Source of the DNA: an uncultured Planctomycetota bacterium
GTDB taxonomy: Bacteria > Planctomycetota > Planctomycetia > Pirellulales > Thermoguttaceae
Direction: 5' to 3'
Assembly: GCA_902797455.1 (NCBI GenBank)
Contig: CADBTE010000269.1
Location: 1-6,455 of the forward strand
Length of the DNA stretch: 6,455 nt
This document shows, piece by piece, positions 1 through 6,040 of the stretch. A program made the position numbers and the translations under genes. Every line of letters begins with the position of its first letter. Position 1 is the stretch's first letter. The notes under the pieces are model-generated. The model had not been told where the DNA came from and did not search any database. It saw nothing but the letters and a program-made list of their open reading frames with translations.

Positions 1-53
1 CGTGCGGGAATTTTCGCCTTGGATATGTCTCGGTCGGGTTTTCGCGGCATCAT
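1..53 (-). CDS. Possible 5' end of an unidentified gene (partial, runs off the left edge)
   Basis: Reading the minus strand leftward from 53, an ATG-ATG pair opens a frame that stays open to the window edge and gives about 17 residues, MMPRKPDRDISKAKIPA. The start lies 22 bases after the stop of the YccA-like gene on the same strand, so the two could form an operon. A GAGGGG element precedes the first ATG by about 12 bases, which is acceptable but longer than optimal. The visible peptide is basic and hydrophilic, with no signal peptide. It is too short to assign a family. It could also be chance open sequence; only the bases to the left would decide. Confidence 0.4.
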   Translation of the reverse strand, partial: MMPRKPDRDISKAKIPA

Positions 54-75
54 CGCTTTATCGTTCCCCTCGGCA

Positions 76-804
76 TTACCTGCTTCGGTTCAGCAAGGCG
101 ATCAGGATGTAGTAGAAGAGCATCATCACCGAGACGAACAGCTCGGAGGCGGCGAGAACATAACTGCCGCTGCCGCCGTCTTCGAGGTAACTGTCCATCA
201 CCCTGCCGGTGCTGAAGAGGATGTAGCAGCAGGCCAGGGCGATCATGGCGTAGACGAAGATCGTTCCCAGGGGGAAGCCGAAGATCAGACTGGCGACAAT
301 GATCCCCAGCGCGGCGATCGAGGCGAAGAAGAGGAAGGGACGAAGGAACGAAAAGTTGTTCCTCGTCATAAAGACGATAACCGACAGCAGCGCGGTCAGA
401 AGAACCGTTCCGACGGCGGCGTGGAGGACGATGCCGAGGTTGTTGGTCAGAAGAACCGCGTAGGCGAGGATGGGGACGAAGATGAGCGTCTCCAGGACGA
501 CGTTCAGCCCCAGCGCGGCGTACTGGGCCAGACGGCTTTGGGAGCGGCTTAAGAGAAGGCCGCTGATGAACGAGGTCGCGAAACAAAGCCCCAGGATGAG
601 CAGCCCCGTTCCCTTTGGGCCGAGCGCGCTGATGGCGCCGAGAACCTGAGTCGGGAAGACGGTGAACAGGACCGCCTCCAGAAGAGCGAACAGGACAATG
701 GCGCCGAACAGATGGGCGTAGGTCTTCACCAGGAAGCTGCCGGGGCCGGCGACAGCCCGCGATTCGAAGTCGTCCAGGGAGTACGGATAGGTGTTCTGTT
801 CCAT
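76..804 (-). CDS. Bax inhibitor-1/YccA family integral membrane protein, YccA-like
   Basis: This 242-residue protein has a short polar N-terminus (about 1-27) followed by roughly seven hydrophobic segments: about 29-50, 66-84, 95-118, 124-146, 155-175, 180-198 and 217-238. Length, topology and the VKTYAHLFGAIVLFALLEA entry segment match the BI-1/YccA family of inner-membrane proteins. Some family members are pH-sensitive calcium leak channels, and E. coli YccA modulates the FtsH protease. The C-terminal stretch with GGSGSYVLAASELFVS resembles my recollection of YccA-type endings. S225 sits where, from memory, BI-1/YetJ members have the second aspartate of the di-aspartyl pair, while D204 may correspond to the first, so channel activity should not be assumed. 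The ATG at 804 is preceded by an A-rich leader with a weak AAGAGA ribosome site. The gene is divergent from the metal-transport group. Family call is firm; cellular role is inferred. Confidence 0.9.
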   Translation of the reverse strand: MEQNTYPYSLDDFESRAVAGPGSFLVKTYAHLFGAIVLFALLEAVLFTVFPTQVLGAISALGPKGTGLLILGLCFATSFISGLLLSRSQSRLAQYAALGLNVVLETLIFVPILAYAVLLTNNLGIVLHAAVGTVLLTALLSVIVFMTRNNFSFLRPFLFFASIAALGIIVASLIFGFPLGTIFVYAMIALACCYILFSTGRVMDSYLEDGGSGSYVLAASELFVSVMMLFYYILIALLNRSR

Positions 805-893
805 CGGTATTCTCTTTTGTGGTTTTCTTTAGATGTTTTCGGGTGCTTGGCGTTTCCCTCGTGTGCTTCGGGGATACCGGCGTCTCGCAGAAA

Positions 894-902
894 ATTATAA
901 CA
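894..902 (-). promoter_or_regulatory. Extended -10 promoter for the YccA-like gene
   Basis: On the minus strand the sequence reads TGTTATAAT, a perfect extended -10 (TG-N-TATAAT) with the hexamer at 899-894. The best -35 at 17-base spacing (CTGGAA, 922-917) matches only three of six consensus positions, which an extended -10 can tolerate. Transcription would begin near 887 and give a leader of about 80 bases. Confidence 0.55.
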
Positions 903-908
903 GGTTAT
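897..908. promoter_or_regulatory. Inverted repeat overlapping the extended -10 (possible operator)
   Basis: The plus strand reads ATAAC-AG-GTTAT, a perfect 5-2-5 inverted repeat. It overlaps the -10 of the minus-strand promoter, a position where a bound repressor would block RNA polymerase. The arms are short and A/T-rich, so chance is possible. No other copy was noticed in the window. Confidence 0.25.
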
Positions 909-1038
909 CCGGCCGATTCCAGGTGCGTTCCGGCAAAAGCACACCCCCTAAATACCCCTTCACCTGGGAGAGACCCCACACCAGAGGGGGCCCAAACCGC
1001 TGTGCCCGAGCGTGTGGTGTAAAATCCATCCGATCCTG

Positions 1039-1044
1039 TATAAT
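1039..1044 (+). promoter_or_regulatory. -10 element for the metal-transporter gene and probably the genes after it
   Basis: A perfect TATAAT lies 88 bases before the ATG at 1133. No good -35 is visible: at 17-18 base spacing the hexamers are GGTGTA or TGGTGT. The predicted transcript would start near 1051, immediately before the first leader hairpin. Confidence 0.45.
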
Positions 1045-1051
1045 GAAGGGA

Positions 1052-1104
1052 CGGCGGTTTCGATCTCCGCCGGTCTTTACGAGGCCTCCGCGGACGACTC
1101 CGCG
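1052..1104 (+). promoter_or_regulatory. Two GC-rich hairpins in the predicted 5' leader of the metal-transporter gene
   Basis: Hairpin 1 pairs CGGCGG (1052-1057) with CCGCCG (1067-1072) around a 9-base loop. Hairpin 2 pairs CGCGGA (1089-1094) with TCCGCG (1099-1104) around a CGAC tetraloop. Neither is followed by a T-run, so they are not ordinary terminators. They could stabilise the mRNA or control expression. I do not recognise a known riboswitch, and GC-rich stems can arise by chance in such DNA. Confidence 0.35.
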
Positions 1105-1132
1105 AGCAAACAATAACCCCTCCTAAGACGCT

Positions 1133-1852
1133 ATGACCGAAAACCCGACCTTTTGGGCGGTGATCGCCACCGCGTTGACGACGGCCTTTGTCCATACGTT
1201 CACAGGCCCCGATCACTATCTTCCCTTCATCGTCCTGTCCCGCGCGCGTCACTGGACGCTGCGCCGGACCCTGACGCTGACGTTTGTTTCGGGACTGGGG
1301 CATGTCGCCAGCGCGTTCGGCCTGGCGCTGCTGTTCAGCTATTTAAGCCGCTTAAGCGACCGATTCGCCCTCGAATGGGTCGAGCAAACGCGCGGCTCCC
1401 TGGCGGCGTGGATGCTTCTGATTCTCGGTGTGGTCTACATGATCTTCGGTCTGATTCACCTCTTCCGCCGGCCCCATACGCACGCCCATATTCACACCGA
1501 CGGAACCGTTCACACGCACGAGCACAGTGCCGTGGACGAACACGCGCATATCCATGGCGACTCGAGCCACCGGTTATTGCTCGGCTGGTCGCTTTTCATT
1601 ATCTTCGTGCTCGGGCCGTGCGAGGCGCTTCTGCCGATCCTCCTCGCCGCCGCGTCGGTCGACAGACTCTGCGTCTTTTGCTCCACGACGGTCTTCACCG
1701 TGGTCACGGTCGCGACGATGCTCCTGGCCGTGACGCTCGGGTATCTGGGGCTTCGTCGGCTCACCTCCCCTTGGATCGAGCGCTCTTCCCACCTGCTGGC
1801 TGGGCTGATGATCGCCCTGTGCGGGATTGGGATGGTCTTCTTCGACCTATAA
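1133..1852 (+). CDS. NicO/NiCoT-like (nickel/cobalt) membrane transporter with His-rich loop
   Basis: This 239-residue polytopic membrane protein has hydrophobic segments at about 7-21, 46-70, 90-111, 149-173, 184-207 and 221-237. The first segment ends in HTFTGPDH (H21, D27, H28), close to but not identical with the HxxxxDH signature of NiCoT permeases, where the spacing is one residue shorter. A polar loop at 112-147 contains eleven histidines (H115 to H146) arranged largely as HxH pairs, as in nickel/cobalt and zinc transporters that bind metal before transport. A GPCEALLPIL segment (161-170) follows. The relation to the NicO/UreH/TauE-like superfamily is inferred from these motifs. Substrate and direction (uptake or efflux) cannot be told from sequence. 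No clear Shine-Dalgarno precedes the ATG, whose upstream bases read CCCCTCCTAAGACGCT. The next gene begins 84 bases later with no obvious terminator. Confidence 0.75.
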   Translation: MTENPTFWAVIATALTTAFVHTFTGPDHYLPFIVLSRARHWTLRRTLTLTFVSGLGHVASAFGLALLFSYLSRLSDRFALEWVEQTRGSLAAWMLLILGVVYMIFGLIHLFRRPHTHAHIHTDGTVHTHEHSAVDEHAHIHGDSSHRLLLGWSLFIIFVLGPCEALLPILLAAASVDRLCVFCSTTVFTVVTVATMLLAVTLGYLGLRRLTSPWIERSSHLLAGLMIALCGIGMVFFDL

Positions 1853-1936
1853 AAGCCGGCGGCCAGCGAAAAAAACAAAAAAATACGGCAAAACGAAAAA
1901 ACGTTTCCCTAATATTGCAAGCAAGGAGACAAAACG
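1853..1936 (+). promoter_or_regulatory. A-rich spacer with strong ribosome-binding site (AAGGAG, 1923-1928)
   Basis: The 84-base gap is strikingly A-rich on the plus strand, with A-tracts between about 1869 and 1901, unlike the GC-rich coding DNA around it. AAGGAG ends 8 bases before the ATG at 1937 and fixes that start. There is no stem plus T-run, so readthrough from the upstream gene is likely. A TAATAT at 1910-1915 is too close to the ribosome site to be a convincing -10. Confidence 0.6.
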
Positions 1937-2443
1937 ATGTCCGACACAACACCTAACGGCGCGGCCGGCTCAAACGGCGATATCGACGCGATCCTCCGGC
2001 TCCCCAGGGCACAAAAGGCGAAAGCGTTTTTTGAGCAGGGGTACAACTGCGCCCAATCGGTGCTGCTGGCTTTTGGCGATAAGACCGGTCTGGCCGACGC
2101 CGACGCGGCGCGTTTCGCCTCCTCGTTCGGCGGCGGCATCGGCCGTCTGCGCGAGGTCTGCGGGGCGTTCAGCGGGATGTGCATGGCCCTTGGGATGATC
2201 AGCGGCTGCGCCGACCCGGCCGATGCCGAGGGAAAGAAGGCACAGTACCAGGTGATCCAAAATCTGGCCGGCCAGTTCCGCGACGCCAACGGGTCGATCG
2301 TCTGCCGCGAGCTGCTCGGCTTGACGCAAAAGTGTTCCGAGCCAACCCCGGAAAAGCGAACCGAGGGGTACTACCGTAAGCGCCCCTGCGGCGATCTGGT
2401 CGCGTTCGCCGCGGGACTGCTTGACCGGGAATTGGCGCGCTGA
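1937..2443 (+). CDS. C_GCAxxG_C_C family cysteine-rich protein
   Basis: This soluble 168-residue protein has seven cysteines: C38, C75, C82, C91, C123, C133 and C151. The sequence matches the C_GCAxxG_C_C family (Pfam PF09719 as I recall it): EQGYNCAQSVL at 34-43, then a glycine-rich SSFGGGIGRL, CGAFSGMCMALG at 75-86, a later C123-RELLG, and C151 near the end. Members are small redox- or metal-linked proteins, often found beside membrane transporters or oxidoreductases. Their biochemical role is poorly defined and the conserved cysteines suggest cofactor or metal binding. Residues 1-15 are polar and probably disordered. There is no signal peptide, so it is expected in the cytoplasm. It lies between a metal transporter and a cation ATPase on the same strand, which suggests a role in handling the ion or its redox stress; this is inference. 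Confidence 0.85.
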   Translation: MSDTTPNGAAGSNGDIDAILRLPRAQKAKAFFEQGYNCAQSVLLAFGDKTGLADADAARFASSFGGGIGRLREVCGAFSGMCMALGMISGCADPADAEGKKAQYQVIQNLAGQFRDANGSIVCRELLGLTQKCSEPTPEKRTEGYYRKRPCGDLVAFAAGLLDRELAR

Positions 2444-2451
2444 GAGAACAT

Positions 2452-2463
2452 TCCCGCGCGGGA
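2452..2463. promoter_or_regulatory. 12-bp perfect palindrome in the spacer before the ATPase
   Basis: TCCCGCGCGGGA is a perfect inverted repeat in the 71-base gap between the stop at 2443 and the ATPase start. A second short stem, CCGC at 2477-2480 with GCGG at 2488-2491, follows. Neither has a T-run, so a strong terminator is unlikely. The palindrome could be an operator, a weak mRNA hairpin, or a by-product of GC-rich sequence. Confidence 0.25.
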
Positions 2464-2514
2464 CAAACCGATTAGGCCGCCTCAGCAGCGGGGCCAGAAA
2501 GAGAAGAGCTTGGA

Positions 2515-5500
2515 ATGAAGACGATTCGCCCCATAGAGGGGGAACCCTACGGTCTGGATGTCGGCTTGAGCGAGGAACGATGCGAGCGAGGCCGGAACGT
2601 CCTGACGCCGCCCGCCAAAACTCCCTGGTGGGTGGCGCTTTTGGGGATGTTCCGTGATACGACGATCATCGTCCTCCTTGTTTCGGCGGTTGTTTCCCTG
2701 GCGGTCACCGCGGTGGAGCGCTGGTGCCTTCACGATTCCGGGGCGAGTTTTGTCGATTCGATCGGGATCTTTCTGGCGATCGGCCTGGCGACGGTGGTCG
2801 GCTTTTTGAGCGAGCGCAAAAGCGCCCATGAGTTCGAGCTCCTCAACCAGGTCAAAGAAGATATCACGATCAAAACGATCCGTTCCGGCCAGGTGACGAT
2901 GGTTCCGATCGCCGATCTGGTGGTCGGCGACATTGTCGTGCTGGAACCGGGGGATCGCTTAGCCGCCGACGGGGTCCTTCTGGAGGCGGTCAATCTCTCG
3001 ATCGACGAGTCGATGCTCACCGGGGAATCGCTCCCGGCGCTCAAAAAGGCGTATAAGAACGGCCCGGACCAAGATCCGGATCAGTTCGATCTGAAAGAAC
3101 TGACCGCCAAGGCGCGCCTCGGTGAGGCGTACTTCACCGCCCGCGGGACGATGGTGACTGACGGCCGAGGATTGATGGTCGTTACCTCCGTCGGAGACCA
3201 GACCCAGATGGGGCAGATCGCAGGGGCGCTGGCGGCCCAGAGCGATTCCGACGAAGAGACCCCGCTGGTCGGCAAGCTCACGGTTCTCGCGCGGCAGATC
3301 AGTGTCGGCGGGATCACCGCGGCGATCGGCATCTTTACCGTGATGGCGGTGATCGACGCGTGGCAGTCGCCGCTTCGCGGCGCCATTAAGGACTGTACCG
3401 GCGAGCTGCTGGCGGTTGTCGGCGCGTCGCTGGCGGTCGGCTGGCTTTTGGAACGATTCGCTCTTAAGCCGTTCCTTAAAAGCATGGAGATGAAGCTGAA
3501 ATCCCCGTGGCTGGCCCTTTTGGCGTGGCTGGCGATGGTTGTGGCGGCCTTCACGATTTTGCTCGGCCTTTGGGGACTGTCTCGCCAAGCCAATCTCCCT
3601 GACGGGGTTGACCTTCTCAAAGATGTTCTCCTGGCGTTTGTCGTGGCGGTGACGATCATTGTGGTAGCGGTCCCCGAGGGGCTCCCGATGATGGTAACGA
3701 TCAGTCTGGCGATGAATATGATGAAGATGGCGCGCGAGAACTGCCTTGTCCGCCGTCTGGTCGCCTCCGAGACGATCGGTTCGGCGACCGTTATCTGCAC
3801 CGACAAGACCGGAACCCTGACCGAAAATAAAATGGTTCCCCGGCGTATTTTCGCCGATGGGCGGGACTACGCCGCCGAGGATTTCGGTAAAAAAATCAAG
3901 GCCTTCCCCGGCGCCGGGGACTGGGCTCGTCAGATGGCGGTCAACTCTCAGGCGGATCTTCACATCGAAGAGACACACGGGGAAAGGATCGTCACGGGAA
4001 TCGGCAATCCGACCGAGTGCGCGCTGCTGAAGTTTCTTCACCGGCACGGCGGCGATTATCATCAAGAGCGCTCGTCCGGGAAAATCCTCTTTGAGCTGGG
4101 GCACAACTCCCAGCGGAAGATGTCGCTGGTGGAGTTTCAAGATCACGAGGGGCACCGGTATTGCTTCGCCAAGGGAGCGCCGCGGAGAATCATCGACGCC
4201 TGCTCGACGATCGTCATCGACGGCCGAGTCGAGCCGATTGCCCCCCACCGTCAGAAGATCGACCGCGCCCTGGCCGATTACGCCAGGCAGTCGCTTCGGG
4301 TTTTGGCGTTCTGCTCCAAAGACGGGCCGCTGGCCGACGATGAACGCCAAACCGATTCCCCCCGATGGAGGGGAAGCGGCTATACCCTCACCTGCCTGGT
4401 CGGCATCGCCGATCCTCTTCGCCGCGAGATTCCCGACGCGGTAAAGCGTTGCCGAAAGGCGCACATCGACGTTAAGATGATCACCGGCGACGCTCTTCCC
4501 ACCGCCGAGGCGATTGCCCGCGAGGCGGGGATCTTAACCGGCGCGCCCAACGAGCTCGTTCTTACCTCTGACCAGTTCGCCGAGTACTCGGACGATCAGC
4601 TCAGTGAAGTCGCCGGGGATATCCGTGTTCTGGCCCGCTCGACCCCGATGGACAAACTTCGGCTGGTTCAGGCACTGCACCGCAAGGGGGAGGTGGTGGC
4701 GATGACCGGTGACGGAACCAACGACGCGCCCGCGCTGAAGGCCGCCGACGTGGGGCTGTCGATGGGTATCTCCGGGACCGAGGTCGCCAAGGAAGCCAGC
4801 GACATCGTTCTGGTGGACGATAACTTCAAGAGTATCGTCACCGGGGTTTGGTGGGGAAGAACGCTCTATCAGAATATCCAGCGGTTTCTGCAGTTCCAGC
4901 TGTCGGTCAATGTCGTCGCGCTCATCGCGGCGCTGGTCGGACCGCTGGTCCACATTCCGCTTCCGCTGACCGTCACGCAGCTGCTTTGGATCAATATCAT
5001 CATGGATACCTTCGCGGCACTGGCGCTGTCGACCGACCCTCCCCGGCCAAAGACGATGACCGAAAAGCCGATTGCCCGCGACGCCCACATCATCACCGGG
5101 ACGATGATCTTCGGTATCCTCTTCAACGGGCTCTATCAGGTGGTGATTCTCTTCCTGGCGCTGTTCGGCGGCTGGTTCCTGTCCCCGGAGGAAAAGTACA
5201 ACGGCGCGATCGCCGCGTCGAGCCCCGAGTATCTCGAGCATAACCTTCCGGCGCTGACCGTCTTTTTCACGATCTTCGTGATGTTTCAGTTCTGGCACAA
5301 ATTCAACTGCCGCGCTCTGCGCCACGGCGACCGCCCCTTCGAGCTTCTTCACAAAAATATCCTCTTTGTCGTGATCATCACGTCGATTACCTTGGTTCAG
5401 GCGGCGATGGTCCAGATACACGCCGTCGGGATTTTCTTCCGAACCTGCCCGCTGAGCGCCGGCCAATGGCTCGGAATCACCGCGCTGACGGCCTCGATCC

Positions 5501-5553
5501 TGCCGGTCGCCTGGGTTGGGCGGATTCTGGCGGAAAAATTACATCTAAGCTGA
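2515..5553 (+). CDS. Calcium-translocating P-type ATPase, PMCA-type (P2B)
   Basis: This 1012-residue cation pump is expected to export Ca2+ using ATP. The N-terminus has NVLTPP at 28-33. M1 and M2 are near 49-67 and 79-98. The actuator domain carries TGES at 169-172. M4 ends in PEGLP (387-391) with E388 as the predicted Ca2+ ligand. The phosphorylation site is D430 in DKTGTLT, the nucleotide-binding KGAP begins at K553, MITGD is at 655-659 and TGDGTNDAP is at 731-739. M5 has N799 and M6 has N827 and D831 in NIIMDTFAALAL, the single-site pattern of PMCA-like pumps. M7-M10 fill 860-1005. Length exceeds the roughly 850-950 I expect for bacterial members. Part of the excess is a 284-369 stretch between M3 (about 262-283) and M4 containing two extra hydrophobic segments (298-312 and 331-355). 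The ATG follows a weak GAGAAG ribosome site. No terminator is evident. Confidence 0.93.
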   Translation: MKTIRPIEGEPYGLDVGLSEERCERGRNVLTPPAKTPWWVALLGMFRDTTIIVLLVSAVVSLAVTAVERWCLHDSGASFVDSIGIFLAIGLATVVGFLSERKSAHEFELLNQVKEDITIKTIRSGQVTMVPIADLVVGDIVVLEPGDRLAADGVLLEAVNLSIDESMLTGESLPALKKAYKNGPDQDPDQFDLKELTAKARLGEAYFTARGTMVTDGRGLMVVTSVGDQTQMGQIAGALAAQSDSDEETPLVGKLTVLARQISVGGITAAIGIFTVMAVIDAWQSPLRGAIKDCTGELLAVVGASLAVGWLLERFALKPFLKSMEMKLKSPWLALLAWLAMVVAAFTILLGLWGLSRQANLPDGVDLLKDVLLAFVVAVTIIVVAVPEGLPMMVTISLAMNMMKMARENCLVRRLVASETIGSATVICTDKTGTLTENKMVPRRIFADGRDYAAEDFGKKIKAFPGAGDWARQMAVNSQADLHIEETHGERIVTGIGNPTECALLKFLHRHGGDYHQERSSGKILFELGHNSQRKMSLVEFQDHEGHRYCFAKGAPRRIIDACSTIVIDGRVEPIAPHRQKIDRALADYARQSLRVLAFCSKDGPLADDERQTDSPRWRGSGYTLTCLVGIADPLRREIPDAVKRCRKAHIDVKMITGDALPTAEAIAREAGILTGAPNELVLTSDQFAEYSDDQLSEVAGDIRVLARSTPMDKLRLVQALHRKGEVVAMTGDGTNDAPALKAADVGLSMGISGTEVAKEASDIVLVDDNFKSIVTGVWWGRTLYQNIQRFLQFQLSVNVVALIAALVGPLVHIPLPLTVTQLLWINIIMDTFAALALSTDPPRPKTMTEKPIARDAHIITGTMIFGILFNGLYQVVILFLALFGGWFLSPEEKYNGAIAASSPEYLEHNLPALTVFFTIFVMFQFWHKFNCRALRHGDRPFELLHKNILFVVIITSITLVQAAMVQIHAVGIFFRTCPLSAGQWLGITALTASILPVAWVGRILAEKLHLS

Positions 5554-5583
5554 TTCATTTCATGAATTCAGTGACTTACTCCC

Positions 5584-5589
5584 TATAAT
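5584..5589 (+). promoter_or_regulatory. -10 element for the repeat-protein gene pair
   Basis: A perfect TATAAT lies 31 bases after the ATPase stop and 57 bases before gene A. The spacer before it is A/T-rich and contains the palindromes TTCATGAA (5559-5566) and TGAATTCA (5563-5570) where a -35 would fall; the best hexamer there, TTCATG, is weak and at 19-base spacing. Transcription would begin near 5596. In the predicted leader GTTCC (5600-5604) can pair with GGAAC (5613-5617). This suggests that the pair is transcribed independently of the ATPase. Confidence 0.5.
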
Positions 5590-5633
5590 AGAGACAGAGG
5601 TTCCATGTGTACGGAACGGAGCATTATAGAGAG

Positions 5634-5645
5634 GAAAGGGTGAAA
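5634..5645 (+). promoter_or_regulatory. Translation-start block of gene A, shared with gene B
   Basis: GAAAGGGTGAAA lies directly before the ATG (one base between) and is repeated exactly at 6028-6039 before gene B. It contains an AAGGG ribosome site. It also places an in-frame TGA (5641-5643) two codons upstream of the ATG, which rules out a longer N-terminus. The same TGA is present before B at 6035-6037. Confidence 0.7.
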
Positions 5646-5646
5646 G

Positions 5647-5982
5647 ATGGCAGGAAAATTCTGGCGGGGGGATCGGACCTACGGAACTCCGGACGCTCGG
5701 TACGAAGACGGGAAGATCTGGCGCGGGGATAAGACCTACGGCACCCCCGACGCCCGATACGACGGCGGTAAAATTTGGATAGGGGATCGGACCTACGGAA
5801 CTCCGGACGCTCGGTACGAGAACGGGAAGATCTGGCGCGGGGATCGCACCTATGGCACCCCCGACGCCCGCTGGGACGACGGCAAGGTTTGGATGGGGGA
5901 CCGAACGTTCGGTACCCCCGACGGAAGATACGAGGGGACCGACGCCGGCGCCGCGGCGTGCGCGTTTTTGCTGCTGCTTTAA
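5647..5982 (+). CDS. Small protein of five 19-residue repeats with hydrophobic C-terminal tail (paralogue A)
   Basis: This 111-residue protein is of unknown function. It consists of MAG, five repeats of exactly 19 residues (4-22, 23-41, 42-60, 61-79, 80-98) and a tail DAGAAACAFLLLL (99-111). The repeat consensus is KIWRGDRTYGTPDARYENG. W3, G5, T8, G10 and R15 of each repeat are invariant. The ARY-ENG-KIW join looks like a beta-hairpin turn, so a repetitive beta structure is plausible; this is inference. It contains six tryptophans and no N-terminal signal. The tail is too short for an ordinary transmembrane helix and could serve as an anchor, an assembly or export signal, or a degradation tag. 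The period resembles MORN or YD repeats in flavour but matches neither. An in-frame stop just upstream and a ribosome site fix the start. Gene B follows after 58 bases with the same architecture. Confidence 0.8.
   Translation: MAGKFWRGDRTYGTPDARYEDGKIWRGDKTYGTPDARYDGGKIWIGDRTYGTPDARYENGKIWRGDRTYGTPDARWDDGKVWMGDRTFGTPDGRYEGTDAGAAACAFLLLL
5656..5940 (+). repeat. Tandem array A: five 57-bp in-frame units
   Basis: Units occupy 5656-5712, 5713-5769, 5770-5826, 5827-5883 and 5884-5940 with no insertions or deletions. There is a higher-order 114-bp period: a 38-base block in unit 1 (5668-5705) recurs exactly in unit 3 (5782-5819), and 21 bases at 5710-5730 recur exactly at 5824-5844. Units 1-2 and 3-4 therefore look like copies of a two-unit block. 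Unit 5 is the most diverged. Confidence 0.9.
5950..5978 (+). repeat. Conserved tail-coding DNA, copy 1 (copy 2 at 6344-6372)
   Basis: Twenty-nine consecutive bases encoding AAACAFLLL and the first two bases of the last leucine are identical in genes A and B. The whole 42-base tail plus stop differs at three positions. The segment contains the palindrome GCCGCGGC and a short CGCG-GCGTG-CGCG stem followed by TTTTT, reminiscent of a weak terminator but inside the coding region. Confidence 0.8.
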
Positions 5983-6004
5983 AGCGCGCGAGGCCCTGTG
6001 CTTT
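5981..6004 (+). other. Possible hairpin in the A-B intergenic spacer
   Basis: AAAGCGCG (5981-5988) can pair with TGTGCTTT (5997-6004) over eight positions, two of them G-U wobbles, around an 8-base loop. It begins in the stop codon of gene A. No T-run follows, so it is more likely an mRNA stability or spacing element than a terminator, if it is functional at all. Confidence 0.25.
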
Positions 6005-6040
6005 GAAGCAAAACACTGTCTCAACAAGAAAGGGTGAAAT

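Larger units (their letters stand above)
805..1132. other. Divergent intergenic region between the YccA-like gene and the metal-transporter gene
   Basis: These 328 bases contain no convincing gene; the short frames crossing them have no ribosome site and no recognisable protein. The left part serves the minus-strand gene: an A/T-rich leader, an extended -10 at 894-902 and an overlapping inverted repeat at 897-908. The middle has GC-rich partly self-complementary sequence, TGGG at 965-968 pairing with CCCA at 991-994 and CCCC at 974-977 pairing with GGGG at 986-989. It has no T-run and so is not a typical terminator. The right part holds a TATAAT at 1039-1044 and two leader hairpins before the plus-strand gene. 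Confidence 0.7.

Noticed and set aside
19..552. 177-residue plus-strand frame opposite the YccA-like gene
   Set aside because: It is highly acidic and charged, with no ribosome site or family resemblance, and is the complement of a clear membrane protein.
833..1126. 97-residue plus-strand frame in the divergent intergenic region
   Set aside because: It has no ribosome site, overlaps both predicted promoters and leader hairpins, and its composition resembles random GC-rich sequence.
2959..4464. 501-residue minus-strand frame opposite the ATPase
   Set aside because: The plus strand carries all P-type ATPase motifs in order. The antisense product is Arg/Asp/His-rich with no domain, as expected for the complement of GC-rich codons.
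4534..5466. 310-residue minus-strand frame opposite the ATPase C-terminus
   Set aside because: Same reason: a charged low-complexity antisense product facing conserved membrane segments M5-M10.
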